Positions 1 to 7,390 of a DNA stretch of 7,390 bases are shown here, one piece after another; positions within the stretch are counted from its first letter, which is position 1, and each line of letters starts with the position of its first letter. Below the pieces are notes generated by a model. That model was not told where the DNA came from, made no database searches, and saw only the letters and a program-made list of their open reading frames with translations. The stretch is from Geobacter sp. (GTDB lineage Bacteria; Desulfobacterota; Desulfuromonadia; Geobacterales; Geobacteraceae), in the NCBI GenBank assembly GCA_003857395.1, contig RPRC01000280.1, positions 1 to 7,390 of the forward strand. The letters are read 5' to 3'. Both the position numbers and the translations under genes were made by a program.

Positions 1-1472
1 ATCCTTTCGCCCGGGAAAGGGTGCCAATCTGAGAAAATTACCCCTCTGCACCTATGAAATTCCTGGGCAGCCTGAAAGTGGTTAAGCGGGCCGTGCCCCG
101 ATCCCATGGGACGCGCATGTATGATGGCCGTGGTTAGAAACTCCTTGCCATGGGAAACCGCGGTTGGAAGGATTTCTCCCTGCGCTAACAGGGCTGCGAT
201 TGCCGATGCGTAGGTGCAGCCGGTACCATGAGTATTCCCGTGGGAAACCTTTGGAGCGGCAAAGCGATGTACCTTGCTGCCCTCCAGAAGTATGTCGACC
301 GCTGTATCACCTCCCAGATGTCCACCTTTGATCAGGACGTTCCGGGCTCCCCGTTTTCGTAGTGCATACGCCGATTCAACCATGCCTCCTTCATTGTCTA
401 TCGAGAGTCCCGTCAGTTTCTCGGCCTCCGGGATATTCGGCGTAATGAGGTAACAGCTGGGCAGCAGCAGGTTGGCCAAGGCTGTGAGGGCCTTGTCTCC
501 GAGGAGTTGCCACCCGCTTTTTGCTGTCATCACGGGATCAACGACCAGTAACTTTTTTCCATAATTTTCCAATGTTTCTGAAAAAGTTTCAACGATCTCC
601 TCAGAGTGCAGCATTCCGGTTTTTATCACATCGACCGGTACGTCACTCAATACGGCATTGAGTTGTTCTGAAAAAAAGGCAGCCGACGGCTGGTGTACGG
701 ACAGCACTCCGAGGGTATTCTGCGCGGTAAGGCAGGAAATGACGGTCGAAGCGTATCCTCCAAGCAGCGTAATTGTTTTCAGGTCTCCCTGGATTCCGGC
801 GCCTGCGCCGGAGTCGCTTCCGGCAACAGTGAGCACCGAGCCGCGAGGGTAGGGATTGTGTCGGTTGAAAAGTAGCGCCAGTTCGGCAAAATCGAGCGCG
901 GTAACCGTCTCGGGCAGGGCTTCCAGGGAAAAAAAAAGTGCATCGGCACCTTTTTGCAGAAGATCATCTGCCGATTGGCGTTCAAACAGGCATGGAACGA
1001 CTACCGGTATTGAACGGTAACGTTTGGCTTCAGCAATGTTTTCCGGGAGAACGCTTGGTGTATCTGGGGCATGGCTTGCGGAAGGTGTCCCTATCCAATG
1101 AAGGTAGTCTGCTCCGAATGCCGCTGCCTGTGCAGCTTCCCGGGCATCGCGTACCGAAACACCGATAATTTTTCTGGTTCCCAAAGTATTTCGTACCGTT
1201 GCCAAAGGAGGCGCAACGCTGTTCAGGTGGACTCCTTGAGCGCCCTGCCTGATTGCCAGTGCTACGTCATCTTCAATCAGACAGGGGATTCCGGCTGAAT
1301 CGCAAAGAACCAGAACTTTTCTTGCCTCACCGTCCTGAATCGACAGTTCTCTGCTTCCGCTACGATACCGCAGGCAGGAAATATGATTGCTGCGGATGCT
1401 TTTCTCCAGGTTCTGAAATGATGTCACACCGAGGTCTGCAAAGAGATGAAGGCCATGCCGAAATTTCTTCAT
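1..1472 (-). CDS. thiD: ThiE-like / HMP-P kinase (ThiD) fusion, 3' end outside window
   Basis: The frame is open from ATG at 1472 to the left edge, about 490 codons, with no stop seen. The C-terminal part (about residue 210 onward) is a complete-looking ThiD, which phosphorylates HMP to HMP-P and HMP-P to HMP-PP in the cytoplasm. It shows TVAGSDSGAGAGIQ at its start, then KTGML, DPVMTAKSG, TPNIPEAE, LIKGGH, the anion-hole/catalytic HGTGCTYASAIAA near residue 414, and GSGHGPLNHF near the end, so only a short tail should be missing. Residues 1-205 have a ThiE/TenI-like barrel pattern (GIPCLIEDDVALAIRQGAQGVHL, KIIGVSV, FGADYL, IPVVV, LLQKGADAL). The expected ThiE catalytic signatures (Q-x-R-E-K, GQED, PTxTK, the GG of the last strands) are absent or altered, so this half is probably not an active thiamin-phosphate synthase. 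The start overlaps the thiL stop as ATGA (1472-1469), implying translational coupling. ThiD is secure; the function of the N-terminal domain is not. Confidence 0.9.
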   Translation of the reverse strand, partial: MKKFRHGLHLFADLGVTSFQNLEKSIRSNHISCLRYRSGSRELSIQDGEARKVLVLCDSAGIPCLIEDDVALAIRQGAQGVHLNSVAPPLATVRNTLGTRKIIGVSVRDAREAAQAAAFGADYLHWIGTPSASHAPDTPSVLPENIAEAKRYRSIPVVVPCLFERQSADDLLQKGADALFFSLEALPETVTALDFAELALLFNRHNPYPRGSVLTVAGSDSGAGAGIQGDLKTITLLGGYASTVISCLTAQNTLGVLSVHQPSAAFFSEQLNAVLSDVPVDVIKTGMLHSEEIVETFSETLENYGKKLLVVDPVMTAKSGWQLLGDKALTALANLLLPSCYLITPNIPEAEKLTGLSIDNEGGMVESAYALRKRGARNVLIKGGHLGGDTAVDILLEGSKVHRFAAPKVSHGNTHGTGCTYASAIAALLAQGEILPTAVSHGKEFLTTAIIHARPMGSGHGPLNHFQAAQEFHRCRGVIFSDWHPFPGER

Positions 1473-2497
1473 GACTTCATTCCATGCCGGGGCAGAAAAT
1501 GATCATATCCGGCTGCAATGCCATGGACCGTCTCTCCTTCAGGGGAGAGCAGACGAATTCCTGGTACCGCGGTGATTTCGCCGATTTCACTGACAGGTGT
1601 GCCGAACTTCCTGAAGAGCACTTCAATCTCGCATTTCCTGTATGTTGGAGCAGTGAACAAGAGTTCATAGTCTTCTCCACCCCCAAGGGCGAGAGAATAG
1701 CGTTCGTGGATGTCCGAACCGAAATACTCCGAATATTCCCGGGAGAGAGGAATCCTGTTCAGGTACAATCTTGCCCCCATCGCTGACCTGCCCGTTATGT
1801 GGCCAAGGTCTGACAGCAGGCCATCGCTTATGTCGATCATAGAACACGTCAACCCTGCTTCGGCAAGCGCAAGACCCTCATGAACTCTGGGTGTTGGATC
1901 AAGATGCCTGTCGATGACATCCCCCTTCCGCTGTCCTTCTCGCAGTAGCTTCAGGCCCAATGCAGAATCACCGAGATATCCCGTTACGAAAATACTTTCA
2001 CCTGGCCGGGCGGTACTTCGCTGCGTCACCTTCTGCTTTTCCTGCTCACCGTACAAAGTGATACTGATTACCAGTCCACTGTGTGAAACACAGGTATCGC
2101 CACCAATGAGAGTTACCCCGAATTCCTCGGCGATCTCAAGCAGTCCGGAACTGAAATCATTGAGAAAGTCGATGGAGAAATTTTTCGGAATTGCGAGCGA
2201 GAGGAGAAAAGTACGGGGCCTTCCTCCCATGGCCGCAATATCGGAGAGATTGACCGCAAGTGCTTTTCTGCCGAGTCTGAACGGATCGCAAAAAGAAAGG
2301 TCGAAATGCACTCCTTCCAAGAGCATATCGGTGGTTGCCAAGGCCAGGCAGTTGGCACGCCACTGAAAAGCTGCTGCATCGTCGCCGATGCCTATGGTAA
2401 CTGCAGAGGAGGGGCGGACTTTTCGGGCAATAAGGTCGATGAGACCGAATTCTCCGAGATCCGTGAGGCTTTGTCCGGTTTTAATCTCTTGTATCAT
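1469..2497 (-). CDS. thiL: Thiamin-monophosphate kinase ThiL
   Basis: ThiL uses ATP to convert thiamin monophosphate to TPP, the last step of the pathway. From ATG at 2497 the protein is 342 residues, the usual size for the family. It shows the AIRS/ThiL-type signatures in order: GIGDDAAAF (GDD at 38-40), LATTDMLLEGVHFDL (about 52-67), AVNLSDIAAMGGRP (81-94), GGDT (132-135), VTGYLGDSALGLKLL (171-185), MIDISDGLLSDLGHI (220-234) and ALGGGEDYELLFT (270-282). The acidic Mg-ATP ligands expected in the family are all visible. The reading frame extends upstream to 2632, but those 45 extra residues do not look like ThiL. The start at 2497 has a GAAGG five bases upstream and places the first conserved region at the normal distance. 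It is the first thi gene of the minus-strand unit, with its stop overlapping the ThiE-like/ThiD start by four bases. The start choice is inference; the family call is firm. Confidence 0.95.
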   Translation of the reverse strand: MIQEIKTGQSLTDLGEFGLIDLIARKVRPSSAVTIGIGDDAAAFQWRANCLALATTDMLLEGVHFDLSFCDPFRLGRKALAVNLSDIAAMGGRPRTFLLSLAIPKNFSIDFLNDFSSGLLEIAEEFGVTLIGGDTCVSHSGLVISITLYGEQEKQKVTQRSTARPGESIFVTGYLGDSALGLKLLREGQRKGDVIDRHLDPTPRVHEGLALAEAGLTCSMIDISDGLLSDLGHITGRSAMGARLYLNRIPLSREYSEYFGSDIHERYSLALGGGEDYELLFTAPTYRKCEIEVLFRKFGTPVSEIGEITAVPGIRLLSPEGETVHGIAAGYDHFLPRHGMKS

Positions 2498-3050
2498 GGT
2501 AACCTTCGTCCAAAAGGGATGTGTAACATTCACTTTCCTAAGCATAAAAGACGCCAGCAAGAAAGGCGTGATGAGCGGCAGGCTTAGCTTCTGTCTTAGC
2601 AGGCTTTTGATACGAAGTGCCGGACAGCGCAAGGATCGCGACTGAGGCAGGTTCTGTTACTGTATCTAGCTAAAATGATGAAAATTTTGCACTTTGATAT
2701 GGGTTGTTTCGGCTTTTCCCAGAGCTTCTTTATCCGCTGTCTGGAAACCGCTGGATTGCTTTAGGCGAATAGTGCTGACTGGCAGCTGTCTCAGTAGCGT
2801 GCGATTGGATGATACATCTGTTTCAAGTAACCATGTCAGCTGTATCAAGTTTTCTCGAACTGCCACGGAGAAAAGCAGAGCATGTTTGATATTGTGAGCG
2901 GGAAACGCGGGTAATTGTAAAAAAAGTTATGTTTTTCAGAACGATTTGCTGTTTGAGTCGTCAGGTGGTGCTTTTTTTGCTTTTGTTTATGGGCATGTTG
3001 GGAAAAGAATTGAACGCAGAAGGTGTTGCGGTGCCCGAAGGAGTTAAGGG
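2498..3050. other. Intergenic region between thiL and the 88-residue gene
   Basis: This stretch separates the minus-strand thiL unit from the plus-strand genes, so it should hold the thiL promoter and the promoter of the gene at 3051. I see no convincing -35/-10 pair on either strand and no TPP riboswitch. Short ORFs on both strands here lack ribosome binding sites and family features. What can be seen is a group of imperfect direct repeats at 2783-2850, T-rich stretches around 2931-2996, and a doubtful hydrophobic small ORF beginning at 2929. The 45-codon upstream extension of the thiL frame (2498-2632) is probably untranslated leader. Confidence 0.6.
2783..2850. repeat. Cluster of three imperfect direct repeats, possible operator
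   Basis: CATCTGTTTCAAGT (2815-2828) and CAGCTGTATCAAGT (2837-2850) match at 12 of 14 positions. A third, shorter copy, CAGCTGTCTCAGT (2783-2795), matches if one base is skipped. Start-to-start spacings are 32 and 22 bases, close to three and two helical turns, which is the geometry expected when protein dimers bind one DNA face. They lie roughly 290-350 bases upstream of the thiL start. No regulator is identified, and chance similarity is possible. Confidence 0.3.
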
Positions 3051-3105
3051 ATGTCACGAAAGGTTCTTGATTTCGAAGAAAGCAGGAAAGCTTCTGCTGA
3101 GTTGA
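2929..3105 (+). CDS. Doubtful small hydrophobic ORF (58 residues)
   Basis: ATG at 2929 opens a 58-codon frame ending in TGA at 3103-3105. The translation begins MFFRTICCLSRQ and continues into a hydrophobic run, VVLFLLLFMGML (residues 13-24), followed by a polar segment with one Cys. This looks like a signal peptide or a single membrane segment. Against it: no Shine-Dalgarno is visible before 2929, the hydrophobicity comes from a T-rich stretch that gives Leu/Phe codons by composition, and the frame overlaps the better supported gene at 3051 by 55 bases. I list it as a possibility only. Confidence 0.18.
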   Translation: MFFRTICCLSRQVVLFLLLFMGMLGKELNAEGVAVPEGVKGCHERFLISKKAGKLLLS

Positions 3106-3317
3106 TTGACAGGGTGGCCGATCTGCAAGGGGAGATTCTGGCATGTGAAAGCAGGATAGAAAACCTGGAATCGCTACTCGACAGCATACTGATCTGTCTC
3201 AATGCCTACGACAATTGCGAGACGCAGCATTCTCTCCGCACGATATTTGATGCGATTGTCCATGATATCTATCTCTTCCGTTTACAGGACCCGTTGGCAC
3301 AGTTTGCCAATTCCTGA
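3051..3317 (+). CDS. Hypothetical small helical/coiled-coil protein (88 residues)
   Basis: I do not recognise a family. The start is well supported: GAAGGAG at 3037-3043 lies seven bases before the ATG, and an in-frame TAA at 3045-3047 rules out a longer protein. The sequence is acidic and rich in Leu, Ile and Glu. Residues about 10-50 have a spaced hydrophobic pattern (LIDRVADLQGEILACESRIENLESLLDSILICL) that suggests a long amphipathic helix or coiled coil. A second helical-looking part follows (RTIFDAIVHDIYLF). No signal peptide, metal site or DNA-binding motif is seen. It is followed 96 bases later by the helix-turn-helix gene in the same orientation, so the two could share a transcript. 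There is no evidence of a role in thiamin synthesis beyond location. Confidence 0.6.
   Translation: MSRKVLDFEESRKASAELIDRVADLQGEILACESRIENLESLLDSILICLNAYDNCETQHSLRTIFDAIVHDIYLFRLQDPLAQFANS
3294..3310 (+). other. Small inverted repeat at the 3' end of the 88-residue gene
   Basis: TTGGCA (3294-3299) and TGCCAA (3305-3310) form a perfect six-base inverted repeat around a five-base loop, just before the stop codon at 3315-3317. No T-tract follows, so it is not a typical intrinsic terminator. It may be chance or a minor RNA 3' structure. Confidence 0.2.
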
Positions 3318-3413
3318 TTTACTGAAATATTTATTCGCTGGATAGCTGCATAGGCTTTTGGCGGATGGTCAGGCGAGAGGGAACAATGTTGTTATGGAGA
3401 GGAACGAAAATAT

Positions 3414-3758
3414 ATGCCACGAAAGAGATTGATGTTGAATCTTAGTTCTTATGAAAAGAAAGAGCTTGCGAGAATTATCCTTCAGTCACGGGATGATCTG
3501 AGGATGGTGCAGCACTGTAAAATCATTCTCCTGACTGATGAAGGGATTTCCCTTCAGGGGATCGCGGACCAACTTGGCATGAGCAAGACCACGGTCAATA
3601 CCTGGAGGCAAATTTTCAAAACGAAAAGGTTGTCGGGACTGAAGGTCAGAAAACGTTTGGGGCGTCGCCCGAATGCAAAGAATAAAAGGGTGAAGAAGCA
3701 GATACTTGCAGGGCAAAACAGAGATGTGCTTCTTTCCGCCGATTCCTGCACGCCCTGA
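3414..3758 (+). CDS. Orphan helix-turn-helix protein, IS630-transposase N-terminus-like
   Basis: The 114-residue product is strongly basic. Residues about 28-66 follow the homeodomain-like helix-turn-helix pattern at the N-terminus of IS630-type transposases and related stand-alone proteins: a first helix ending HCKIILLTDEG, then ISLQGIADQLGMSKTTVNTWRQIF (about 45-68), then the linker KRLSGLKVRKRLGRRPNAKN, comparable to the usual 'GL-x-GL-x-D-x-x-R-x-GRP' segment. The DDE catalytic domain that should follow is absent: the frame stops at 3756-3758 and thiC begins 58 bases later. No terminal inverted repeats or target duplication were recognised. A GGAGAGGA stretch at 3396-3403 precedes the ATG by ten bases, a slightly long spacing. 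It is either a truncated transposase remnant or a free-standing DNA-binding protein. The local sequence is AT-rich: the line 3421-3480 is about one third GC, against about 60% in the thiC line 4561-4620. Regulation of thiC is possible but unproven. Confidence 0.6.
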   Translation: MPRKRLMLNLSSYEKKELARIILQSRDDLRMVQHCKIILLTDEGISLQGIADQLGMSKTTVNTWRQIFKTKRLSGLKVRKRLGRRPNAKNKRVKKQILAGQNRDVLLSADSCTP

Positions 3759-3779
3759 GGGCTTGACCTGCTTGGCGTG
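3749..3779 (+). promoter_or_regulatory. Alternative hairpins in the thiC leader, possible attenuator
   Basis: CACGCC (3749-3754) can pair with GGCGTG (3774-3779). The overlapping GCCC (3752-3755) can instead pair with GGGC (3759-3762), with the stop codon of the helix-turn-helix gene in the loop. The two hairpins share bases and are mutually exclusive. They lie 38-68 bases before the thiC start. The expected TPP aptamer sequences are not present. Whether this affects thiC expression is inference. Confidence 0.25.
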
Positions 3780-3780
3780 A

Positions 3781-5658
<1,878 letters not shown>

Positions 5659-5678
5659 CGGGAAAGCGGAGAATATTC

Positions 5679-5876
5679 ATGAAGTTACTGGTTAATGGTG
5701 AAGAAAAAATCACATCACCCATGAGCGTCTACGATTTTTTGCTAACGATAGAGTGCGACCCGAGGCCCATTGCCGTCGAATTGAACCGTGCAATCCTGGC
5801 AAAAAATGATTATCGAACAACCTTTCTCCTGGAAGGAGACCAGCTGGAAATTGTCTGGTTCGTCGGGGGAGGGTAA
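5679..5876 (+). CDS. thiS: Sulfur carrier protein ThiS
   Basis: This is a 65-residue ubiquitin-fold protein that carries sulfur as a C-terminal thiocarboxylate and delivers it to ThiG for thiazole formation. Family features are the start MKLLVNGEE, the core [18 protein letters not shown] and [16 protein letters not shown], ending in the Gly-Gly needed for adenylation and thiocarboxylation. Length and ending are normal. GGAG at 5668-5671 is seven bases before the ATG. It sits between thiC and thiG, with gaps of 20 and 13 bases. The adenylating enzyme (ThiF or MoeB type) is not in this window. Confidence 0.95.
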   Translation: MKLLVNGEEKITSPMSVYDFLLTIECDPRPIAVELNRAILAKNDYRTTFLLEGDQLEIVWFVGGG

Positions 5877-5889
5877 AAGGAGAGCAGAC

Positions 5890-6672
5890 ATGATACTTCA
5901 GAATGACAGCTTGAAAATTGCGGGACGGGAGTTCCGCTCACGACTCATGGTAGGAACTGGAAAATATGCGGATTTTGCACAGATGGCCAAGGCGATCGAG
6001 ATCTCGGGAGCCGATATCGTGACTGTCGCGGTCAGGCGGGTAAACATTTCAGACAGGAACAAGGAATCGCTTCTTGACCACATCGATCTGAAAAAATATA
6101 CCCTGCTGCCCAACACGGCCGGGTGTTATTCGGCGGATGATGCGGTGCGTACCTGCCGGCTGGCACGGGAGGCGGGACTCTCCGATTTTGTCAAGCTGGA
6201 GGTGCTGGGGGACGAGAAGACTCTCTTTCCCAATAACGAGGAGCTCCTGAAGGCGGCGAAAATACTTGTCAAGGAGGGATTTACCGTCCTTCCCTATACC
6301 ACCGATGACCCGATCGTGTGCAAGAAGCTGGAAGATCTTGGCTGCGCCGCGGTCATGCCTCTGGGTGCACCGATCGGCAGCGGCCTGGGGATTCGGAATC
6401 CTTATAACATCCGGATTATCATGGAAACGGTGAAGGTCCCGGTGATCGTTGATGCCGGTGTCGGAACCGCCTCTGATGCGGCACTTGCCATGGAACTCGG
6501 CTGCGACGGCGTACTGATGAATACTGCCATTGCCGGCGCGAAGGATCCCATTGCCATGGCGGAGGCCATGAACCTGGCAGTCAGAGCGGGCCGTCTCGCC
6601 TACCTTGCGGGGCGTATTCCACGAAAGTTGTATGCAACGGCATCGAGCCCCCTGGAAGGGGTCATCGAGTAG
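5890..6672 (+). CDS. thiG: Thiazole synthase ThiG
   Basis: ThiG condenses 1-deoxy-D-xylulose 5-phosphate, ThiS-thiocarboxylate and a dehydroglycine unit to form thiazole phosphate. The 260-residue product is normal length. It shows [10 protein letters not shown] (18-26), [10 protein letters not shown] (41-50), [17 protein letters not shown] (72-88), the Schiff-base lysine candidate Lys102 in [18 protein letters not shown] (159-168), [33 protein letters not shown] (from 188) and the ending [19 protein letters not shown] at 5877-5882 lies seven bases before ATG 5890. The same frame is open back to an ATG at 5788 inside thiS, but those 34 residues are thiS sequence read in another frame and are not part of ThiG. 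The dehydroglycine source (ThiH from tyrosine or ThiO from glycine) is not encoded here. Confidence 0.97.
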   Translation: MILQNDSLKIAGREFRSRLMVGTGKYADFAQMAKAIEISGADIVTVAVRRVNISDRNKESLLDHIDLKKYTLLPNTAGCYSADDAVRTCRLAREAGLSDFVKLEVLGDEKTLFPNNEELLKAAKILVKEGFTVLPYTTDDPIVCKKLEDLGCAAVMPLGAPIGSGLGIRNPYNIRIIMETVKVPVIVDAGVGTASDAALAMELGCDGVLMNTAIAGAKDPIAMAEAMNLAVRAGRLAYLAGRIPRKLYATASSPLEGVIE

Positions 6673-6712
6673 GCATGACCGTTTCAACGGTGTGGTAAAG
6701 GTGACACGCATC

Positions 6713-6771
6713 TGTAGGGGCGATCCTTGTGATCGCCCTTCCCGCGGGCGAACACGAGGTTCGCCCCTACA
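6713..6771. repeat. 59-base palindromic repeat element after thiG
   Basis: The element begins TGTAGGGGCGA (6713-6723) and ends with its exact reverse complement TCGCCCCTACA (6761-6771). It can fold as one long hairpin with only two mismatches and one G-T pair per 26-base arm. It can also fold as two side-by-side hairpins: GGGCGAT (6718-6724) with ATCGCCC (6732-6738), and GGGCGAA (6746-6752) with TTCGCCC (6760-6766), each with a seven-base loop (CCTTGTG and CACGAGG, nearly complementary). The centre holds CCCGCGGG. ATTTT follows at 6771-6775, so on the plus strand it could also end thiG transcripts. It resembles dispersed 'TGTAGGGGCG' palindromes I recall from several bacterial genomes. REP-like or MITE-like origin is inference. 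Confidence 0.8.
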
Positions 6772-6796
6772 TTTTCGAGGATATGTGAGTGCATCG

Positions 6797-7390
6797 ATGA
6801 CCTATTCCGGCAACATCCACAAGGATCTCCATATCAATTCATACGGATCCTATCTGCGTCGGCGTTTTGGTCTTCGCGTCAGCAAAGTTAATGTGGACGG
6901 CGGATTTACCTGTCCGAACCGTGACGGAACCAAGGGAACAGGCGGCTGCATATACTGCGACAATGCCTCCTTTTCACCCGGCGGTACACAGGCGGTCATT
7001 CCCTTGGAACAGCAGATAAGAGAGGGAATGGCCTACCATCGTCGCCGCTTGCGGAGCGAAAAATTCATCATCTATTTTCAGAAATTCACCAATACCTATG
7101 CCTCGGTGGAGAAACTTCGAGACATGTATTCCCGTGCGCTGGTCCACCCCGATGTGCTTGGTCTCTCCGTCGGGACCAGGCCCGATGCATTGGGAGATGA
7201 TGCACTATGCTTGCTCGCGGAACTTGCGCGCAACAACTATGTCTGTGTTGAGCTGGGTCTGCAGTCCATGGATGACGACCTCCTGAAATGGATGAACCGG
7301 GGGCACGGCCTGGCTGAATACCTGAAGGCGGTTGAACGTGTTGCGGGTCGTGGGATCGACATCTGTACACACCTCATTTACGGTTTCCCC
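6797..7390 (+). CDS. YhcC-family radical SAM protein, 3' end outside window
   Basis: The first 198 codons of a radical SAM enzyme of the YhcC/YtqA (TIGR01212-like) family are present, open to the right edge. After YGSYLRRRFGLRVSKVNVDGGFTCPNRDG come cluster cysteines Cys39, Cys51 and Cys54 in a CX11CX2C arrangement (CPNRDGTKGTGGCIYC). Further family blocks are KFIIYFQKFTNTYA, VLGLSVGTRPDAL, VCVELGLQSMDDDLLKWMNRGH and GIDICTHLIYGFP. The biochemical role of this family is not securely known to me; it is not ThiH, which has a different cluster motif and layout. The ATG at 6797 has only a weak GTGAG before it. An in-frame GTG at 6785, close behind GAGGA at 6777-6781, is an alternative start. It lies 124 bases after thiG with the palindromic repeat between them, so it may be a separate unit. 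Confidence 0.92.
   Translation, partial: MTYSGNIHKDLHINSYGSYLRRRFGLRVSKVNVDGGFTCPNRDGTKGTGGCIYCDNASFSPGGTQAVIPLEQQIREGMAYHRRRLRSEKFIIYFQKFTNTYASVEKLRDMYSRALVHPDVLGLSVGTRPDALGDDALCLLAELARNNYVCVELGLQSMDDDLLKWMNRGHGLAEYLKAVERVAGRGIDICTHLIYGFP

Noticed and set aside
1484..1786. 100-residue plus-strand ORF within thiL
   Set aside because: It is antisense to a clearly conserved thiL, with no family features of its own.
2498..2632. N-terminal 45-residue extension of thiL to an ATG at 2632
   Set aside because: The extension has no ThiL features, while ATG 2497 has a suitable GAAGG upstream and gives a normal 342-residue protein.
2789..2794. CTGAGA on the minus strand upstream of thiL, as in TPP riboswitches
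   Set aside because: The following bases lack the ACCTGAT and GCG-AGGGA parts of the aptamer, so the hexamer alone is not meaningful.
2960..3000. T-rich stretch as an intrinsic terminator
   Set aside because: No GC-rich stem precedes the T run on either strand.
5788..5889. Longer thiG start inside thiS
   Set aside because: These codons are thiS sequence in another frame; ATG 5890 has a good AAGGAG and matches the normal ThiG N-terminus.
6049..6711. 220-residue minus-strand ORF opposite thiG
   Set aside because: It is the antisense shadow of thiG; the plus-strand product has all ThiG motifs.
6713..6771. CRISPR repeat
   Set aside because: There is one palindromic unit with no regularly spaced copies or spacers.

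Overview
This window is a thiamin (vitamin B1) biosynthesis locus from a Gram-negative-type bacterium of moderate GC content. Two thiamin gene sets face away from each other. On the minus strand is thiL followed by a ThiE-like/ThiD fusion that runs off the left edge. On the plus strand is thiC-thiS-thiG. The ThiE/ThiD fusion, the long ThiC and the thiS-thiG arrangement suggest a deltaproteobacterium-like organism (Desulfuromonadales or Geobacter relatives). That placement is inference from gene content, not a phylogenetic result.

Layout: 1-1472 (minus) is a ThiE-like/ThiD fusion lacking its extreme C-terminus. 1469-2497 (minus) is thiL, joined to the fusion by an ATGA stop/start overlap. 2498-3050 is a divergent intergenic region holding a cluster of imperfect 14-base direct repeats and a doubtful small hydrophobic ORF. 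3051-3317 and 3414-3758 (plus) are two small orphan genes: an 88-residue helical protein, and a 114-residue helix-turn-helix protein resembling the N-terminus of IS630-type transposases. Parts of this stretch are visibly AT-richer than the thi genes. 3817-5658 is thiC, 5679-5876 thiS and 5890-6672 thiG, with gaps of 20 and 13 bases. A 59-base palindromic repeat lies at 6713-6771. From 6797 to the right edge is the N-terminal part of a YhcC-family radical SAM protein, not ThiH.

How the genes work together: ThiC makes HMP-P from AIR. ThiD phosphorylates HMP-P to HMP-PP. ThiS-thiocarboxylate and ThiG build the thiazole phosphate. A thiamin-phosphate synthase joins the two halves, and ThiL makes TPP. 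No thiH, thiO or thiF is visible, so those must be elsewhere or beyond the window. The ThiE-like half of the fusion appears to lack most residues needed for thiamin-phosphate synthase activity, so a second, functional enzyme is probably encoded elsewhere.

The points most worth a second look are the eroded ThiE domain fused to an intact ThiD; the absence of a recognisable TPP riboswitch before thiC, combined with an orphan HTH gene and alternative hairpins there; the palindromic repeat after thiG; and the repeat cluster in the divergent thiL region.
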